A stretch of DNA of 64,000 bases from Gigaspora margarita (GCA_009809945.1 WTPW01000841.1:113836-177835); one strand, 5' to 3'; numbered from the stretch's first letter, positions 1-12,012 are shown. The notes: generated from the letters alone by a model not told the origin. Numbers and translations: made by a program.

Positions 1-433
1 TCAAACCAGTTAGTCTGGAAGGGTTGGTCAATCTAGCTTTAAGTGCCGAATGGACTCCCTCTACTTGGTACATATTACCAAAACACATAATTTTTTCCTC
101 CAGTATAACTCTGGCGGCCAGGTTGGTGAACCCTTCTCGAGAGTCTTGTTATCTGGTTCTCTAGCTCCAGTTTCTGATATTCCAATTATAGTTAGCACTA
201 TCAAAGTTCTTTGCTACTTTCTCACTTGGAACCTTCAAATGGGTATTCATTTTTCGATTCTTGAATTTTTGTATACCCGATAGCTTCCATTCAAGATGGT
301 ATACCAAAGAACCTACAAGAGAAATGACACCATAACACAGGTCTATTTTTTAAAACATCGCTAGTGGGATTTGAACTCTAGACCTGCTACTTGGGGGTGA
401 CAACTTACTAACTTCTCTAAGTCGCCACACTCC
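1..433 (-). mobile_element. SINE-like retroposon (family 1), minus strand, cut by window start
   Basis: Read on the minus strand, positions 433-361 form a tRNA-like head: a B-box-like GTTCAAATCCC preceded by GCAGGTCTAGA, and an A-box-like TGGCGACTTAGAG near the 5' end. The rest (about 350 down to 1) is the element body, which matches the minus strand of 17091-17330 and the plus strand of 40740-40960 and 42200-42480 (for example GCCAGGTTGGTGAACC and CTCTAGCTCCAGTTTCTGAT). The 3' end and poly(A) lie outside the window. The internal reading frame at 50-283 is not conserved between copies and is not a gene. Confidence 0.75.
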
Positions 434-736
434 ATGCTAATGAATTTGAGTTTATACTAAATAATTTATTACTAAAATTATCTTCTAATATATTTAATTA
501 AAGTTATTAATTTACAAGAATTATATAAAAAATTAATATAACAAAAATTCAAGTTTTAATAAACTTTATTCAAATTTAAAGTCAATTTGATTTGTTGAAT
601 TGAGTCTTAAAAATTTTATTAAATTTAAAGTTGAATTTGGCATAATACAATTTAGATAAGTATATTTTTATTTATAGTAAACAAGAACTATATTGATTTT
701 ATTAAAATTTGAAAGTTTATATAGTGCTAAAAGCTT
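434..736. other. AT-rich spacer without recognisable features
   Basis: About 300 bases of extremely AT-rich sequence. I see no open frame, tRNA-like box or matched inverted repeat here. Confidence 0.6.
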
Positions 737-1199
737 ATACTTAATAGTTATACAAAGTGATTTAATTTTTAAATAGCTATAACTTTTTATTAAGAGGTTT
801 TAAAAAAAATTGGGTAACTTTGTAGAGCTCTATATATGTACTAAATATCTTTTCAAAATCTTATTACTATAAAAAGCTGAAGCATTGAAATTTTTATATT
901 CCAACTTTTTATAGTAAAAGAAGTAACAAAAATCAGGTGATTTTCTAGAAGAAGGGTAAAAAAAGTTAAAATTATATATAAGAACCTGATCAATTTTATA
1001 TTATTAAAAAGGGTAAAACTCTGATAAACAATAATCAAGTAATTAATAATACTGTTCTAATGAGATTTTAAAAGATATTTGGCATATATATAGAGCTGAT
1101 ATATTTTTATAAAGTTACTAGTTAGATTTTTTTAATTATTTTTAGATAAAAAGTTATAGCATTTAAAAAATTAAAATACTTTGTATAACTATTAAGTAT
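737..1199. mobile_element. Palindromic MITE
   Basis: The ends are inverted copies: ATACTTAATAGTTATACAAA at 737 and its reverse complement ending at 1199. Similarity continues inward with indels: AGAGCTC near 825 pairs with the same box near 1097, and the poly-purine arms around 790 pair with 1130. A second hairpin (ACTATAAAAAG ... CTTTTTATAGT, 865-917) lies off centre. There is no coding capacity. The short frame at 853-1038 is a shadow. I did not find a convincing target-site duplication. Confidence 0.7.
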
Positions 1200-2605
1200 C
1201 CCTTAATTTGTTATACAGGCAAATTTGTCTGCATAAATTTTAAAATTTTAAATTTTTTAAATATAACTTTAAATATTAATTTTAGCTATATACTTTCTAA
1301 GTAAAAAATATAATATTAGTTCTGTTTTATCAACTTATATTTTTTAAAATTATTAAAAAACTTTGGTGTATATAAGTTTAAAGTTTTTGTTTTGAAACTT
1401 TTACTATAAAATTTTTTTTTTAGGTTTTTTCAAATTTTTTTTTTTTTATTAAATTCCTTCGGGCATATACCCGAAGCCGCATATTAGTGGTCTTTTATTA
1501 AGGTCATTAATCATGGGACCCAACTGGGCCCTACATTTGTTTGTACATTTGTAATGATCTACATATGTTCATCTATTACTAATTTTGAATTCTACCGTGG
1601 CTAACCGGCCAAGCCATTCTATTTTTATATTCCAACTGAACCCAATCGGTTGACCTATTTACAACCAGGGATTTTAACCGGAACTATCCAAGTAATTCTT
1701 ATCTATCTAAACCTAATCAGCTGACCCATTTACAACCGGGGAATTTAACTGAAACTTATTCCAACTGAACTCAATCAGCCGACCTATTTACAACTGGAGG
1801 ATTTTACCGGGACTGTCCAAGTATTCTTAAAAAGGAACCAGAACCAGCAGCAGACGAGTTCGACCAGACTCCAACCCCCGTTCCAAATTTTCTAGAAGTT
1901 TTTCACCCCTGAGGCCACACATTGCAGAGAAGAACCGAAGACCAAAGACCCCATTAGAGCAAGTTACACAACATCTATCTGAAATGTCCAGAGAGCCTTT
2001 ATTAAGCCAAACCTGATATGTGGCTGAGCCGTCCAAATATAGTCCTAGCATCCTAATTTAAGTCATCCTTCACATGATCGTGTGTAGTTATTTTGCTGTT
2101 CGTAGGACTTGAACTGGCAACCTTATGTAAAGAAGCGGCGATGTCCTAGGAGCACAACCACTATGCTATTGACCCGCAGGACATTTTCTCAAATTTTATA
2201 TGTCTCTATCTATAAAAAAATTTTTACTTCTAATACAAGTCTTAATTTTTACAAGTAAATCACTTAAAGTGCAATAATAAAAGTTGTAATTTTTTATATA
2301 AACTACAATATTGTATTAGGAACTATATTTTTAAAACCAATATTTAAAGAATTCGCCAAGATATTGTAAATTATTTTTTTGGTTAAAAAATTTCTTTAAA
2401 ATTCAATATTTTTAGCTTATAAGCAATATAAACTTTTTTCTTATATAATATAAAATTAAATAATTCAAAAATATAATCCTTGTTTTCAAATATTATCATA
2501 CCAAATTTTATTTAAATATTTTAAATAATTAAAAAAAGTAGATCAGAGATATATTTATAGTAATTATGCAGGCAAATTTGCCTGCAAACCTTTACAAACT
2601 AAGGG
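1200..2605. mobile_element. TIR element enclosing a SINE
   Basis: CCCTTAATTTGT followed by GGCAAATTTGTCTGCATAA at 1200-1237 is matched in inverse orientation by 2563-2605, which ends ACTAAGGG. Inside each end sits the self-complementary box GCAGGCAAATTTGCCTGC. The element abuts the MITE at 737-1199. The SINE at 1439-2183 lies within it and so inserted later. No transposase is visible, and I could not confirm a flanking duplication. Confidence 0.5.
1439..2183 (-). mobile_element. SINE-like retroposon (family 2), minus strand, with target duplication
   Basis: On the minus strand the head (about 2183-2095) reads as a tRNA-like promoter: A box TAGCATAGTGG and B box GTTGCCAGTTCAAGTCC. The opposite end is a poly(T) run at 1435-1447, which is the 3' poly(A) of the element. 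TTTTTTCAAATTTT (1425-1438) and TTTTCTCAAATTTT (2184-2197) flank it as a 14 bp target-site duplication with one mismatch. The body at 1615-1820 holds three imperfect ~75 bp repeats (core GACCTATTTACAAC). The head matches the copy at 52529-53393. The reading frame at 1827-2051 is incidental. Confidence 0.85.
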
Positions 2606-3150
2606 AAGGCTTCTAGTACTATATATATTTTAATTTTTTAAAGTATTATATAAAAATTTTAGTAATATGCCAAAAATTATTATATTGAAATTTTAGCATG
2701 ATATCAAAAATTTAGCACTATGTTAAAAAACTAGTATTATATTAAAAACTAGTACTATCTAGAGGTTAGTAAAATTATAGGGGGCCAACTCAAATATTAC
2801 ACAAGTTTAATTGTAATACAAAAATTGTCATTTTATATGAAAATTATATAAATTTATATGTATCATATTCGATTAGTCAAAGTTTTGATTATTAATTTTT
2901 TTAAAAATAATGTATCTACTAAGAGATTTTTTTTTTTTTAAAACTCAAAATAGACAAAGGTAAGTAATTAATTATAAAGAAATTTTATAGCTGTTCTTTT
3001 ATTGTTAAAAAAACTGAATCATATATTTATGCTTAATTATTGTAAAATGAAAGAAATGAAAGTAAAAAATTATATACAAGACTTGAAGCCTATAAGCATC
3101 TTAAAATATCATATCATTATATATGAGTATGGCAAAATATATAAAACTAT
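2606..3150. other. AT-rich spacer
   Basis: Highly AT-rich sequence with short homopolymer runs. I see nothing that supports a gene, RNA gene or bounded element. Confidence 0.5.
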
Positions 3151-5774
3151 TTATACTATCATTTTAGAGAAATAGAATTTTATTTGAAAAAGTAACAAAT
3201 GAACCAATATCAAAACATTCAAAAGAAGATTATAAAAAAGAAGCATTGCAACAACTTTATTAGCTTCATCCTGATCTTAATAGCCAAAGTGTATAGTTTT
3301 TTCCTATACTTAAAAAGTCTGCAGAGGGTCACATTCTGTATTAAAAAACATAAAAGCATGCATATATATATGATACAATTACTCAAAAAAGATTTTCTGG
3401 CATAGATAAAGGCACTTAGTAGTCAACATTTTTTAAAGACAAAAAATTAGCATTAGCTACTATATTTTTGAAACCCAATTGCAATAAAATGAATATTGGG
3501 CAAATAATAAAAGGCAAAAATTATTCGCCTTATTTTAAAAATATTCAAATTGTTATATTACTTTCTATTAAAGATACTTTAACTACAATGATATATAATG
3601 ATATAGAGTTGATAGGTATAAATTTAATGGAAAAAAAAGAATTTTTGTGTTCACTTTTTTTGAAACAAATCTAAAAAAAGTACTTTATATAAAAAAAGCA
3701 ATTCATAAATGTTAGGAACCTATTAAATGCACTATTTTTGTTAATGGTTTAGAAGTAAGAGACAATTTTTTGAAAGAATATGGTATTAGATATAAAATTT
3801 TAACAATTGATGAAATTTATTTGATTGTGCAATTTTTTAAAACATCACATGCTTGTATAGGACAATATACTAAAAGAAGTATATTAGTAAGTTAATATAT
3901 ATATAAATTCTTTCACTAACATTATTTTTACAATATATTTAGGATTTGAACAAGCTACTTACTTACGAGGTGACCACCTGTATTCGAATTTTATAAGCCC
4001 AGAAAATAATTATAAGATAATTGTGAATTTAGAAAATAAAGAACTTGATAATGAAGTTTATCGCAGGATTGACTACACTCTTCTTGTTTTAAATAGCAAA
4101 ATATGTACCAATTGTAAGACATTACATAACATATTGTATCAAATTGAAAACTGATATAAAAATAGTATTCAATCTGTCAAACCAACATATACCTCCAGAG
4201 AACTTCTAACTGAAATTGTTCAAAAGGCTCAAAAAGTATTTATTTTTAGTTAATTTACAATTCAATAAATTATATTTATTATTAAATAAATATTATTACT
4301 TTAGACAATCTAAATACAAAAAGAGTTAGTTGAAAGTCTTTGTGACCGTTTAAAGCTAAAATTTGAAGCAGAAGAAGAACAAGTATCAGAACCATTAACT
4401 GGTATTGTTCATAATATTGTTGATGAAGTTTTAAACAAAAAAATGAAAATATATCAAATGTTATTTTAAAAGAGCTAGTCCATGTACAAAGTAAAAAACC
4501 AAAAGGAGTATGCTATCATTCTATGTAAGTAAAAATAGGAATTATATTCTTTTAAAAAAAATCTTACTAATTGTATCATTATAGGTTTATTCGATGAGCA
4601 ATTTCAATTTATAGTAGAAGTCCTGCTGTATACAAAACAATAAAGTCAGTTATTAGAATGCCATCAATATTGACACTTAAAAGCTATATTAATGAAACTG
4701 AACAATATACAGGTTAGCAAGATAAAGTAGTAAAACGAATGGTGGCTAGTATAGAAACAAATAAATTATGCATGTTCTAGTTTCTTTTCAAAAAGGTTGG
4801 TATAGTAAAAAAAAAAAATTTAAACCTACTATAAACTGAATTTTGTTATTATTATTATAGGGCTTCTTTGAAGTCAACGTAATAATAAATATGTTGGATA
4901 CATTGATTTTGATAATGAAAATGCTGAACTTGAAGCATTTGATGAACAATGTCTCTATAATATTCAAGCCTTTGAGTGATCATATTAAGCATGATAATGA
5001 TGATAAAAAGGACTATGAACAGACTTTAGCAACTCAAATTTATTAAATTGTATGGCATTCAATATCTCTCATTCTTTTAATTTTCCAATAGCCTATTTTG
5101 GTATTGAAACTATAAATGTTTACACTTTTAATACAATTCTTTTTCACTTGGCTGCTAAGCTTAAATGTGTTGCAATTCATACATGTGGTTCTGTGTATGA
5201 TAGTGCAGGTGAAAATCAAAAACATATTAAAAGCTTTGATTGGTTTGCATTAATTTGGAAAGTAAACGATAAAGTAGAAGTTCAATAGACAAACAAATCA
5301 GGAAAAAACACTATAGACCAGCTAAAATAATTTCTTTTAATCTAGCACATACTAGATTTTAGTTCAGTTATCAGATACCTCACAAACTTATAGTTTTTCA
5401 TATTCAGCTTTATGACCTTCAATGCCAGAAAAAATGATTTGGAATGTTAATGATAGATATGAAGTTCGAAATACTAATAGTAATATTTGGTACCCAGTAA
5501 AGTACTTACTGAAATTTCAGTAAAAAATTATTTGGACATTGAAATTACAATCGAAACTGCTAAAACAGTCAATTTGTATATATAGAAATCATTACTTTAT
5601 AATATTTGTTCTGCATATGATGAAATAAATATTTTGTTTCACATCTTGCTATTAATTCCATAACTGGTGATAAATGGTTCTTCCTAAATGATTTAACACG
5701 TCTTTAAAAAGTTGAGAAATAATATCTCTAAAAGTTATACTAGTAATAATGAAAATGAAAATGTAAGAGAAATA
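3151..5774 (+). pseudogene. P-element-type transposase relic, N-terminal and catalytic part
   Basis: This stretch is a decayed transposase gene with frameshifts and in-frame stops. Readable segments include KEDYKKEALQQLY (near 3225), NGLEVRDNFLKEYGIRYK (3745), NYKIIVNLENKELDNEV (4010), NCKTLHNILYQIE (4112), YSRSPAVYKTIKSVIRMPS (4610), NNKYVGYIDFDNENAELEAF (4880) and FPIAYFGIETINVYTFN (5090) followed by GSVYDSAGENQKHIKSFDW (5180). The last two resemble the region of P-element/THAP9-like transposases around an acidic catalytic residue. It is followed by two repeats of a W-x-VND-x-vEV pattern (5250, 5440), possibly Tudor-like. Four introns keep GT-AG borders: about 3884-3942, 4236-4304, 4525-4584 and 4800-4860. 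The gene continues after the retroposon at 5790. The family assignment comes from recognising the protein pattern; a profile search was not run. Confidence 0.7.
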
Positions 5775-5789
5775 ATATTTAATAGGTAG

Positions 5790-6514
5790 AGTAAAAAGTA
5801 GAAGCATAGAGGCGTGTATGTGTCAAGACCTAACAGGCTCTAGACGTACCCATATGGGAGTCCTCAGACGTTAAGGGAAGCTGGGACCACCAATACAGGA
5901 TAGGCAGGTACAAGTGCATATAGAGTGTATCATGGTTTGCCATATCCTCATGATGCCATCCAACTATCCCTGATAGCTAGAAGCATTTGCGAAACATGCT
6001 CAGCCACTCGTTACCATAGCAGGAAGTACAGTCGTTTGCACATTACCGAATTTAGAATGCTAATTTCAGGGCCCTGAAGATGCAGAAAAATCAGCTAGTT
6101 GCGGTAGCATGCAGGCTTGAGATACTTACCCAATAGGGTAGAGGCAGCTGCATGGCTTGAGATATGAACTCCTGAGAAGTACGCTAGTAGGAGATTCAGG
6201 TACACCAATTTGGAAGCATAAAGCGCCTACCTGGCAACTGACACCAAATTGGAAGTGATAATACTAGGTAGTGTGGGTAAAGTGGCGGACATGTGAATAC
6301 CAATTGTTGGTTGGAAAGGAATGTACAAATCCAGATCAGCCATATAAATGGGAATATAGAAGGTTCTGGTAGGTTTAGGTCATAGTTAAATTAATCCAAG
6401 TCTCAGTGCTTAAGTAGATAGTATATAAAAGATTGTACAGCAACGTTGTAATAATCAATATACATTCAATAAAGACCAGAGGCATAACCTCACCTTAACA
6501 CAAAAAAAAAAAAT
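5790..6514 (+). mobile_element. Polyadenylated retroposon with 15 bp target duplication
   Basis: ATATTTAATAGGTAG (5775-5789) and ATATTTGATAGGTAG (6515-6529) flank a 725 bp insert ending in CAATAAAGACC and an A-run. These are hallmarks of target-primed retroposition. The insert is clearly more GC-rich than its surroundings and has no open frame. I see no tRNA-like head, so it may be 5' truncated or a different family. It interrupts the transposase pseudogene, so it is younger than that gene. Confidence 0.88.
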
Positions 6515-6529
6515 ATATTTGATAGGTAG

Positions 6530-6941
6530 GAAATCAGTTGGCGATATTTTCAAGAAGTATACAATCATATAACCAAACATGAGATAGCAAAAGCTATTAA
6601 ATTAACTAAGCAACATATATGACTTACCCTCTGGAGCAAAATAAGAGTGGATCTTGCGAAGCATATACTATCATTTGATGTTAAAAAAGCAATAAAAAAT
6701 ATTCCTGAGTTAAATTATATCTTCCAAGGCACTCAGGTTTGTAATTTAACCCTCTTTTGATTTAAACTAAAATAGTCTTTTTTAAAAAAAAAATTAGTAA
6801 AAATCTGTATTCAAAATTAATATTATAAATTAGAAATAACTATTTATTTAAAATATTATTATAATTATCAAAAATCTAATATTGTTGCATACCACTAGTT
6901 ATTTATTTACTATGCACATATGTACTGAGATATTATACATA
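6530..6941 (+). pseudogene. P-element-type transposase relic, middle part
   Basis: Directly after the retroposon's duplication the reading frame resumes: SWRYFQEVYNHITKHEIAKA, IKLTKQHI, LWSKIRVDLAKHILSFDVKK and NIPELNYIFQGTQ (6532-6735). There is one TGA where a tryptophan is likely. A GTTTGT at the end of this segment may be an intron donor. The MITE at 6942 sits in that presumed intron. This is the central helical region between the two catalytic segments in this transposase group (inference). Confidence 0.65.
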
Positions 6942-7258
6942 CCATATGTGTCCGAAAATAAGCTATCTTTTTTGGCCAAAAAATTACACAAAAAAACGTG
7001 GGGTAGCTTATTTTCGAAATATAGAGTTTTTGAAAAAATTGAAAAACGTACTAATATAAGTTGTCCAAATGACATGAAATTTTTACTGTAGGTGTATTTT
7101 GATGTTCTGAACAAGTTTACTTAATGGCACTTTTGAGATTAACTTAGTAAAATTTAGACTTTTATATGTAGCAATTGCAAATGGGTTTTTTAAAATTTTT
7201 AAAAAAAATCAGAGGGGTAGCTTATTTTAGGTAGTAGCTTATTTTCAGACATATATGG
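6942..7258. mobile_element. TA-flanked MITE (Tc1/mariner-pogo type)
   Basis: The TIR CCATATGTGTCCGAAAATAAG at the left end matches CTTATTTTCAGACATATATGG at the right, each directly flanked by TA (6940-6941, 7259-7260). Internal copies of GTAGCTTATTTT occur near 7002 and 7217. The interior holds the window-wide motif CTGAACAAGTTTACTTAATG at about 7108. At 317 bp with no coding capacity it is non-autonomous. The opposing frames at 6882-7114 are shadows. Confidence 0.85.
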
Positions 7259-7260
7259 TA

Positions 7261-8735
7261 GTTGAATATATATTTCTTCTTTTGAAGACCCATGCTTGAA
7301 TACTTTGAAAGAAATAAAACAATGGTTCACTCAAGATGATAAACAAAAAAAAAATTCAAGCCAATAGTTTTCCACACAATGCCAGTTTGACTTGATTTTA
7401 TTAATAAATGGATTTCTTGAAATTGTAGAACATGTACTTACTAATTGGCCGGATGCTATAATTTAACCAAGAAGAATATCTCAGGATATGCTTGAGGGTT
7501 TATTTGGAACAATTAGAGAAATGGATAGTGACTCTTCCACACAAATAGTTCAATCCTATGGATATGCAATGAACAAATTAACAATTACAATACAAATAAT
7601 ATCAGAAATACAAAGCTTGAATTATGGTTTTGCTAACAGTTCAGGTTGCATGCTTGCTAATCTAAGGGTAGAGAGTATGTAGATTATTTTTATATAGTTT
7701 TATATGATGTTTTGAAATTTTCATATAAAATTAATATATACTGCTAATAAAACTTTTTTAAATTACAACTAATTTTTATTAAAATTTCACAAATATAAAT
7801 AAAACAATTATCTATTATAGTAAAATTTTGAACTATTATTATATTTTAAAAAAATATAGTTGTATATATTACAAAGTTTTTCTGGGTTGGCCCAAAATTT
7901 TTTGGGTTGCACAAAATTACTAATTCTGATTGGTCAATTTACGCAAATTTATAAGTTAGTTTTATTATTAAATTTTAATATCTAATCTTTAAAAATTTAT
8001 ATCTCACTAAGTTTTTAACCAATTTTAATAATTTTACTATCATTAGAATTAGAAAAATCTGCTCTACAAAATTTTTTTAAGGGTTATAATTAGTTTACTT
8101 AATATAATTTTTCATAAAATTAAATATAAAAAAAATTCATCATTTAGTTTATATATAATTTTAAATTAGTACCCTCTACCCTTAAAATGAAGATAATTTT
8201 TGCTTATACAAATTTGGTATTAAGTTTTTTTTTAAATAAATATTAAAATAACTTTGTTTTAGAGATTATCAAAATAAACAATATAATGAGCAGAATTTGA
8301 AAGAATATAATAATCATAAAGCTCAAATCGAAATTCTTTCTACTCTTAGCTATCAAATATTTCAAGAACTTCTTAATGATGATCTAGTAATGGGATGAAT
8401 ACAGTTGCCATTATTTTCAAGTAATGAAAATATTAGAATAGAAAATAAGACTATTAATTGCTTACAACTTGAAAGACTACAATTAATTGAATAGCTATTA
8501 TATAAGAATAGTATAGAGGATCTTTTGTTAACTTGGTCAAATAATATTCATCAAATGGCATTAGATTTGGTTCCACTAAAAAAAAACCTATTGGTTTATA
8601 ACATGTACAAAAAATTTGGAAAATTGATTAAATAATTACAAATGCGCTAGTAACTGGTTTAATAACTTTCAATTGTTGGTTTTGAATAACTTTAAAGTAG
8701 AAATCCAACAATTGATTACATCTATATGAATTTGA
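7261..8735 (+). pseudogene. P-element-type transposase relic, C-terminal domain
   Basis: Readable peptides: NTLKEIKQWFTQDDKQ (7298), SQCQFDLILLINGFLEIVEH (7377; one stop in it), RRISQDMLEGLFGTIRE (7471), DSSTQIVQSYGYAMNKL (7530) and INYGFANSSGCMLANLR-like residues to 7675. The QDMLEGLFGTIR block is typical of the C-terminal region of P-element/THAP9 transposases. A long intron of about 590 bases (GTATGT at 7676, TTTTAG near 8262) holds AT-rich sequence. Coding-like sequence returns at 8263 (NKQYNEQNLKEYNNHKAQI). The gene is broken again by the element at 8736. Confidence 0.7.
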
Positions 8736-8909
8736 CAGGGTGTAGATGAGATTTTCTGGGTCACGTGGACACTGACTCTCCGACCCTAATCCGGATCATC
8801 ATCACATCACTGCTGTATTAGTGATGATCGTACATGTGTACCCAGATAATCTTTTTTTTATTTTTATTTTTTTTTTCTAATTTTTTTTAGGTTTACTTTC
8901 GCCGTAGTT

Positions 8910-8990
8910 GGAGTCATCATTAATGGAGTCGTCGTCATCAATGGAGCCGTCGTCAAAGGAGTCGTCGTTAATGGAGTCGTCATAGGTCCT
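8910..8990. repeat. GGAGTCGTCGTCATCAAT minisatellite
   Basis: Four to five imperfect 18-24 base units of GGAGYCGTCGTCA(TCAAT) run from about 8910 to 8990. They produce a repetitive Thr/Pro/Leu-rich frame on the minus strand (8864-9058) that I do not regard as a gene. Confidence 0.7.
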
Positions 8991-9337
8991 GTGTCACCGT
9001 TATAGGTGAGTTGCCTTTGCTGGTGTTTTTTTTTTGTTGTCGCATCTCTACTTTCCACCTTTTCCTTTAATATTCGTTGGTTTCAGTTTCGTGCCGTCCG
9101 TTTTGGTGCCGCAATTATGGAAGGTGACGCGTATTTATATTGCCTTTGGGGTAGATTTCATCGCTTGATTTGCTTCTGGTGTGCTGGTGTTTTTTATTTG
9201 TTACATATTTAACTTTCTACTTCTTTCTGTAGTCGTCTTTCGTGTATCGTTATAAATGGGTGCTGCCATTATTCGTATTGCGTTTGTGGCCATTTCGTCG
9301 TGATTGGAGGTATCGTTGCTCATGGCATGTTTCTTGT

Positions 9338-9474
9338 AGGGTTAGAGTAAATTGGTTGTTAGGATTAGGATAAGTTAGTTGGTAGGGTTAGGGTAAGTTG
9401 GTTAGTAGGTTAGGGTATGTTAGGGTAAGTTAGTTGATATGTTAGGGTAAGTTAGTTGGTGTTAGTTGGTTAGG
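9338..9474. repeat. Interstitial TTAGGG-like repeat tract
   Basis: Degenerate repeats of GGTTAGGGTAAGTTGGTTAGT. TTAGGG occurs several times, spaced by TAAGTTAGTTG. It is internal to a TIR element, so it is not a chromosome end in itself. Confidence 0.75.
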
Positions 9475-9903
9475 CCGTCCTCTCATATTTTTTTATTTTA
9501 GTCTGCGATAAAACGATTCACTGGTGTGGGTAAGTTTTGCCGTTTGTGTGCCGAGTCTTCGATCATTCACTTTCGTTCGTGGGTCTTGTTAGTGGAGCTG
9601 TATTGGGTCTTTTGTGATGTGGTCGTCCTATTTTTGTCTTTATTTTAGAAGAAATAAGAGCTTCTAAAGTATGTTCATTAACTATCCACAATTCCAAAAT
9701 TTTCTGTTTTTGTTCGTCATGCCTGGTTTCGATAATTATTTTCCTAAAAATAAAAAAAAATAATTTAAATAATTAATTTAAATAAATAAAATAAATTAAA
9801 TTATAACGAATTAAATAAATATTAAAACGATAAAAAAAAAAATAAGACGAATATAAAAATTAATTAAATAAATAAATAAATTAAACGATTAAAGAAAAAA
9901 TTA

Positions 9904-10147
9904 NNNNNNNNNNNNNNNNNNNNNNNNNNNNNNNNNNNNNNNNNNNNNNNNNNNNNNNNNNNNNNNNNNNNNNNNNNNNNNNNNNNNNNNNNNNNNNNNN
10001 NNNNNNNNNNNNNNNNNNNNNNNNNNNNNNNNNNNNNNNNNNNNNNNNNNNNNNNNNNNNNNNNNNNNNNNNNNNNNNNNNNNNNNNNNNNNNNNNNNNN
10101 NNNNNNNNNNNNNNNNNNNNNNNNNNNNNNNNNNNNNNNNNNNNNNN
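9904..10147. other. Assembly gap (244 N)
   Basis: A run of N flanked on both sides by A/T-only low-complexity sequence (9755-9903 and 10148-10320, mostly A-runs broken by T). The collapse or failure was probably caused by that simple repeat. The true length may differ. Confidence 0.99.
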
Positions 10148-10533
10148 AAAAAAAAAAATAAAAAATTAAAAAAAAATAAAAATTTTTAAAAAAATTAAAA
10201 TAAAAAAAAACCGAAAAAAATTAATAGTTTAACAACGATTAAAAAAAAAATAAAAAAAAAAAATAAAAAAAAAATAAAAAAAAATAAAAAAAAAATAAAA
10301 ATAAAATAAAATTAGACGATTTTAATTAATGCACCAAGATCGATTTAAGCATTAGTTTTTGGCGNGTGTTGGGATTCTTTGTTGGGCAGATTCGGAATAG
10401 TTAACCCAGATTGGCTATTTTCTCTCTAGGAGTTTGTATTACCGCGCAAATAAGTGATCATGTGATCACGTGATCCTGACCTGGATCAGAGATCGGATTG
10501 TCACATGACCTAGAAAAACTCACCTACACCCTG

Positions 10534-11560
10534 GAGCAGTCACATATATATTACTTAAAAAAATTATAAAAATCACATTTAGACAAGTACACAACAAACA
10601 ATACCATAATCAACTTTTTACAAATCATACAGAATCATGGACTATACCTAAAAATATTATTAACTTAGAACCAGCTAAGACATCAAAATTTTAGTATATC
10701 ATTGGATAGACAATCTACAAATTAACAAAAAGTGATAAATTAACATTAGCACATGAAGAATTTGCAAAAATCAAATTGTGTTTAAATGTTCTTAGTTCTT
10801 AACAAGTAGAATACATATATGATACCCATTCAAAAACAACTACAGTTATTCCAGGGGCTAATTTTATTAGATTCATATATTATTTAGAGTCGCTCATTCA
10901 TTAGCCATTTGAAAAACATATAGAGTATAGGCCAGATATTCTAATTTATATTTGATAATAATCTTGTAAACAACCAACCTTTAAAGAAGCGGTTTAATGA
11001 CCTTTTACATATAGCATATGAGTTTTATTATAATATTGAATATAAAAATAAATAATTGCTTTTAGAATTCATATACAACAGTATTCAACTATCAAAAGAA
11101 GCTGAAGATTATCTATTTGTAAGTTGGATCAAAACTTACATGCGAAGTAGACAACAGTCTTGGCAATGATTTAAAAAATATATTCCAAAAAAAGGTTTAT
11201 CTAGTTTATGAGAAAATGTCAAGGCAATGAATATAGATTTAAAAAATGATGCAAAAAAAGATGCTAAACCAAAAACGAAACTTCTTACATTTAAAAAAAA
11301 GATGCTACCAGAAAATCTTGATTTAGCACTTGGTTAGCTTAAGATTTGGGCCCAAAATAATAGAGCTAAAAGTGCATTTGAAAAAGCATTCACATTATCT
11401 GATCTAAAAATTCTAATTCAAGCATTTCAAAATAAGCCAGTAAAGGTAAAGAAAAAAAAAAGTCAGCTCTTATAGATCTGCTTTTTAACCACCTGAATAA
11501 TGCCTTAGAGTTCAATGAAGAAATAAAAAAGAAAAGTCAACTTTTTACTTAAAATAATTA
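10534..11560 (+). pseudogene. P-element-type transposase relic, distal segment
   Basis: Coding-like sequence on the same strand resumes after the hAT-like element. Peptides readable with frameshifts and stops: LTLAHEEFAKIKLCLNVLSS (10740), QVEYIYDTHSKTTTVIPGAN (10806), FEKHIEYRPDILIYI (10911), LSKEAEDYLFVSWIKTYMRS (11090), FKKYIPKKGLSSL (11171) and a Lys-rich tail to about 11480. Its position, strand and similar decay suggest it is the 3' part of the same pseudogene or an adjacent ORF of the same element. I cannot show continuity across the 1.8 kb insertion, and no element-level TIRs were found. Confidence 0.5.
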
Positions 11561-12012
11561 ATTGTTACTTATGATTAGCATATAAACTCTATATATCATT
11601 TGAAAAAAATATATAAAATCTTTGTCGTATAAATAACCCTTTGATACTAAAGTTCAGGTGTCTACTACTATAGTATCTAGTAATTCAACCATTTTTTCAA
11701 ATTGAAGTTATTTGTTTGCAGCAGTATATGTATCATATAAACTTAATAACTATTCTTTAATGCTTTGCCTTATTTAAATTTCACTAGCAAAATTAGCTTA
11801 TTAAATTGAGCTCATGCTTTTATTGTGCTTAGATCCAATTCTACAAATATCTAACCAACCCGATAACTTTGAATACATGTACAATTAAAATTAATTGAAA
11901 AATTAAACATAAAATTCAAACCTCTATATCCATATAATCTAAGCTCTTGAATTATATAATTATTTAAACCTTTTTAAAAATTTCTATATACTATCTCATT
12001 TACTACTATTAG
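11561..12012. other. AT-rich spacer
   Basis: I see no supported features. Sequence composition resembles the other spacers. Confidence 0.5.

Larger units (their letters stand above)
8736..10533. mobile_element. hAT-like TIR element containing an assembly gap
   Basis: CAGGGTGTAGATGAG at 8736 is matched by the inverse CTCACCTACACCCTG ending at 10533. The match continues over about 40 bases (TTTTCTGGGTCACGTG versus CACATGACCTAGAAAA). CAGGG termini are usual for hAT elements, but the 8 bp flanks (GAATTTGA, GAGCAGTC) do not agree, so the superfamily call is tentative. The interior has a short GGAGTCGTCGTCATCAAT minisatellite (about 8920-8985), a TTAGGG-like tract (9338-9474), A-rich sequence and 244 unknown bases. 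Confidence 0.65.

Noticed and set aside
361-433. Functional tRNA gene (also 2095-2183, 42594-42672, 52529-52612)
   Set aside because: A and B boxes are present, but the sequences do not close into a full cloverleaf. They are attached to SINE bodies with poly(A) and target duplications.
8864-9058. Thr/Pro-rich repeat protein on the minus strand
   Set aside because: It is the translation of the GGAGTCGTC minisatellite inside a TIR element, with no other support.
8728-10541. 8 bp target duplication for the hAT-like element at 8736
   Set aside because: The flanks GAATTTGA and GAGCAGTC do not match beyond chance. The element is called on its TIRs only.
3151-11560. Complete P element with terminal inverted repeats
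   Set aside because: I searched the flanks by eye and found no matching TIRs or 8 bp duplication. Only the coding relic is supported.
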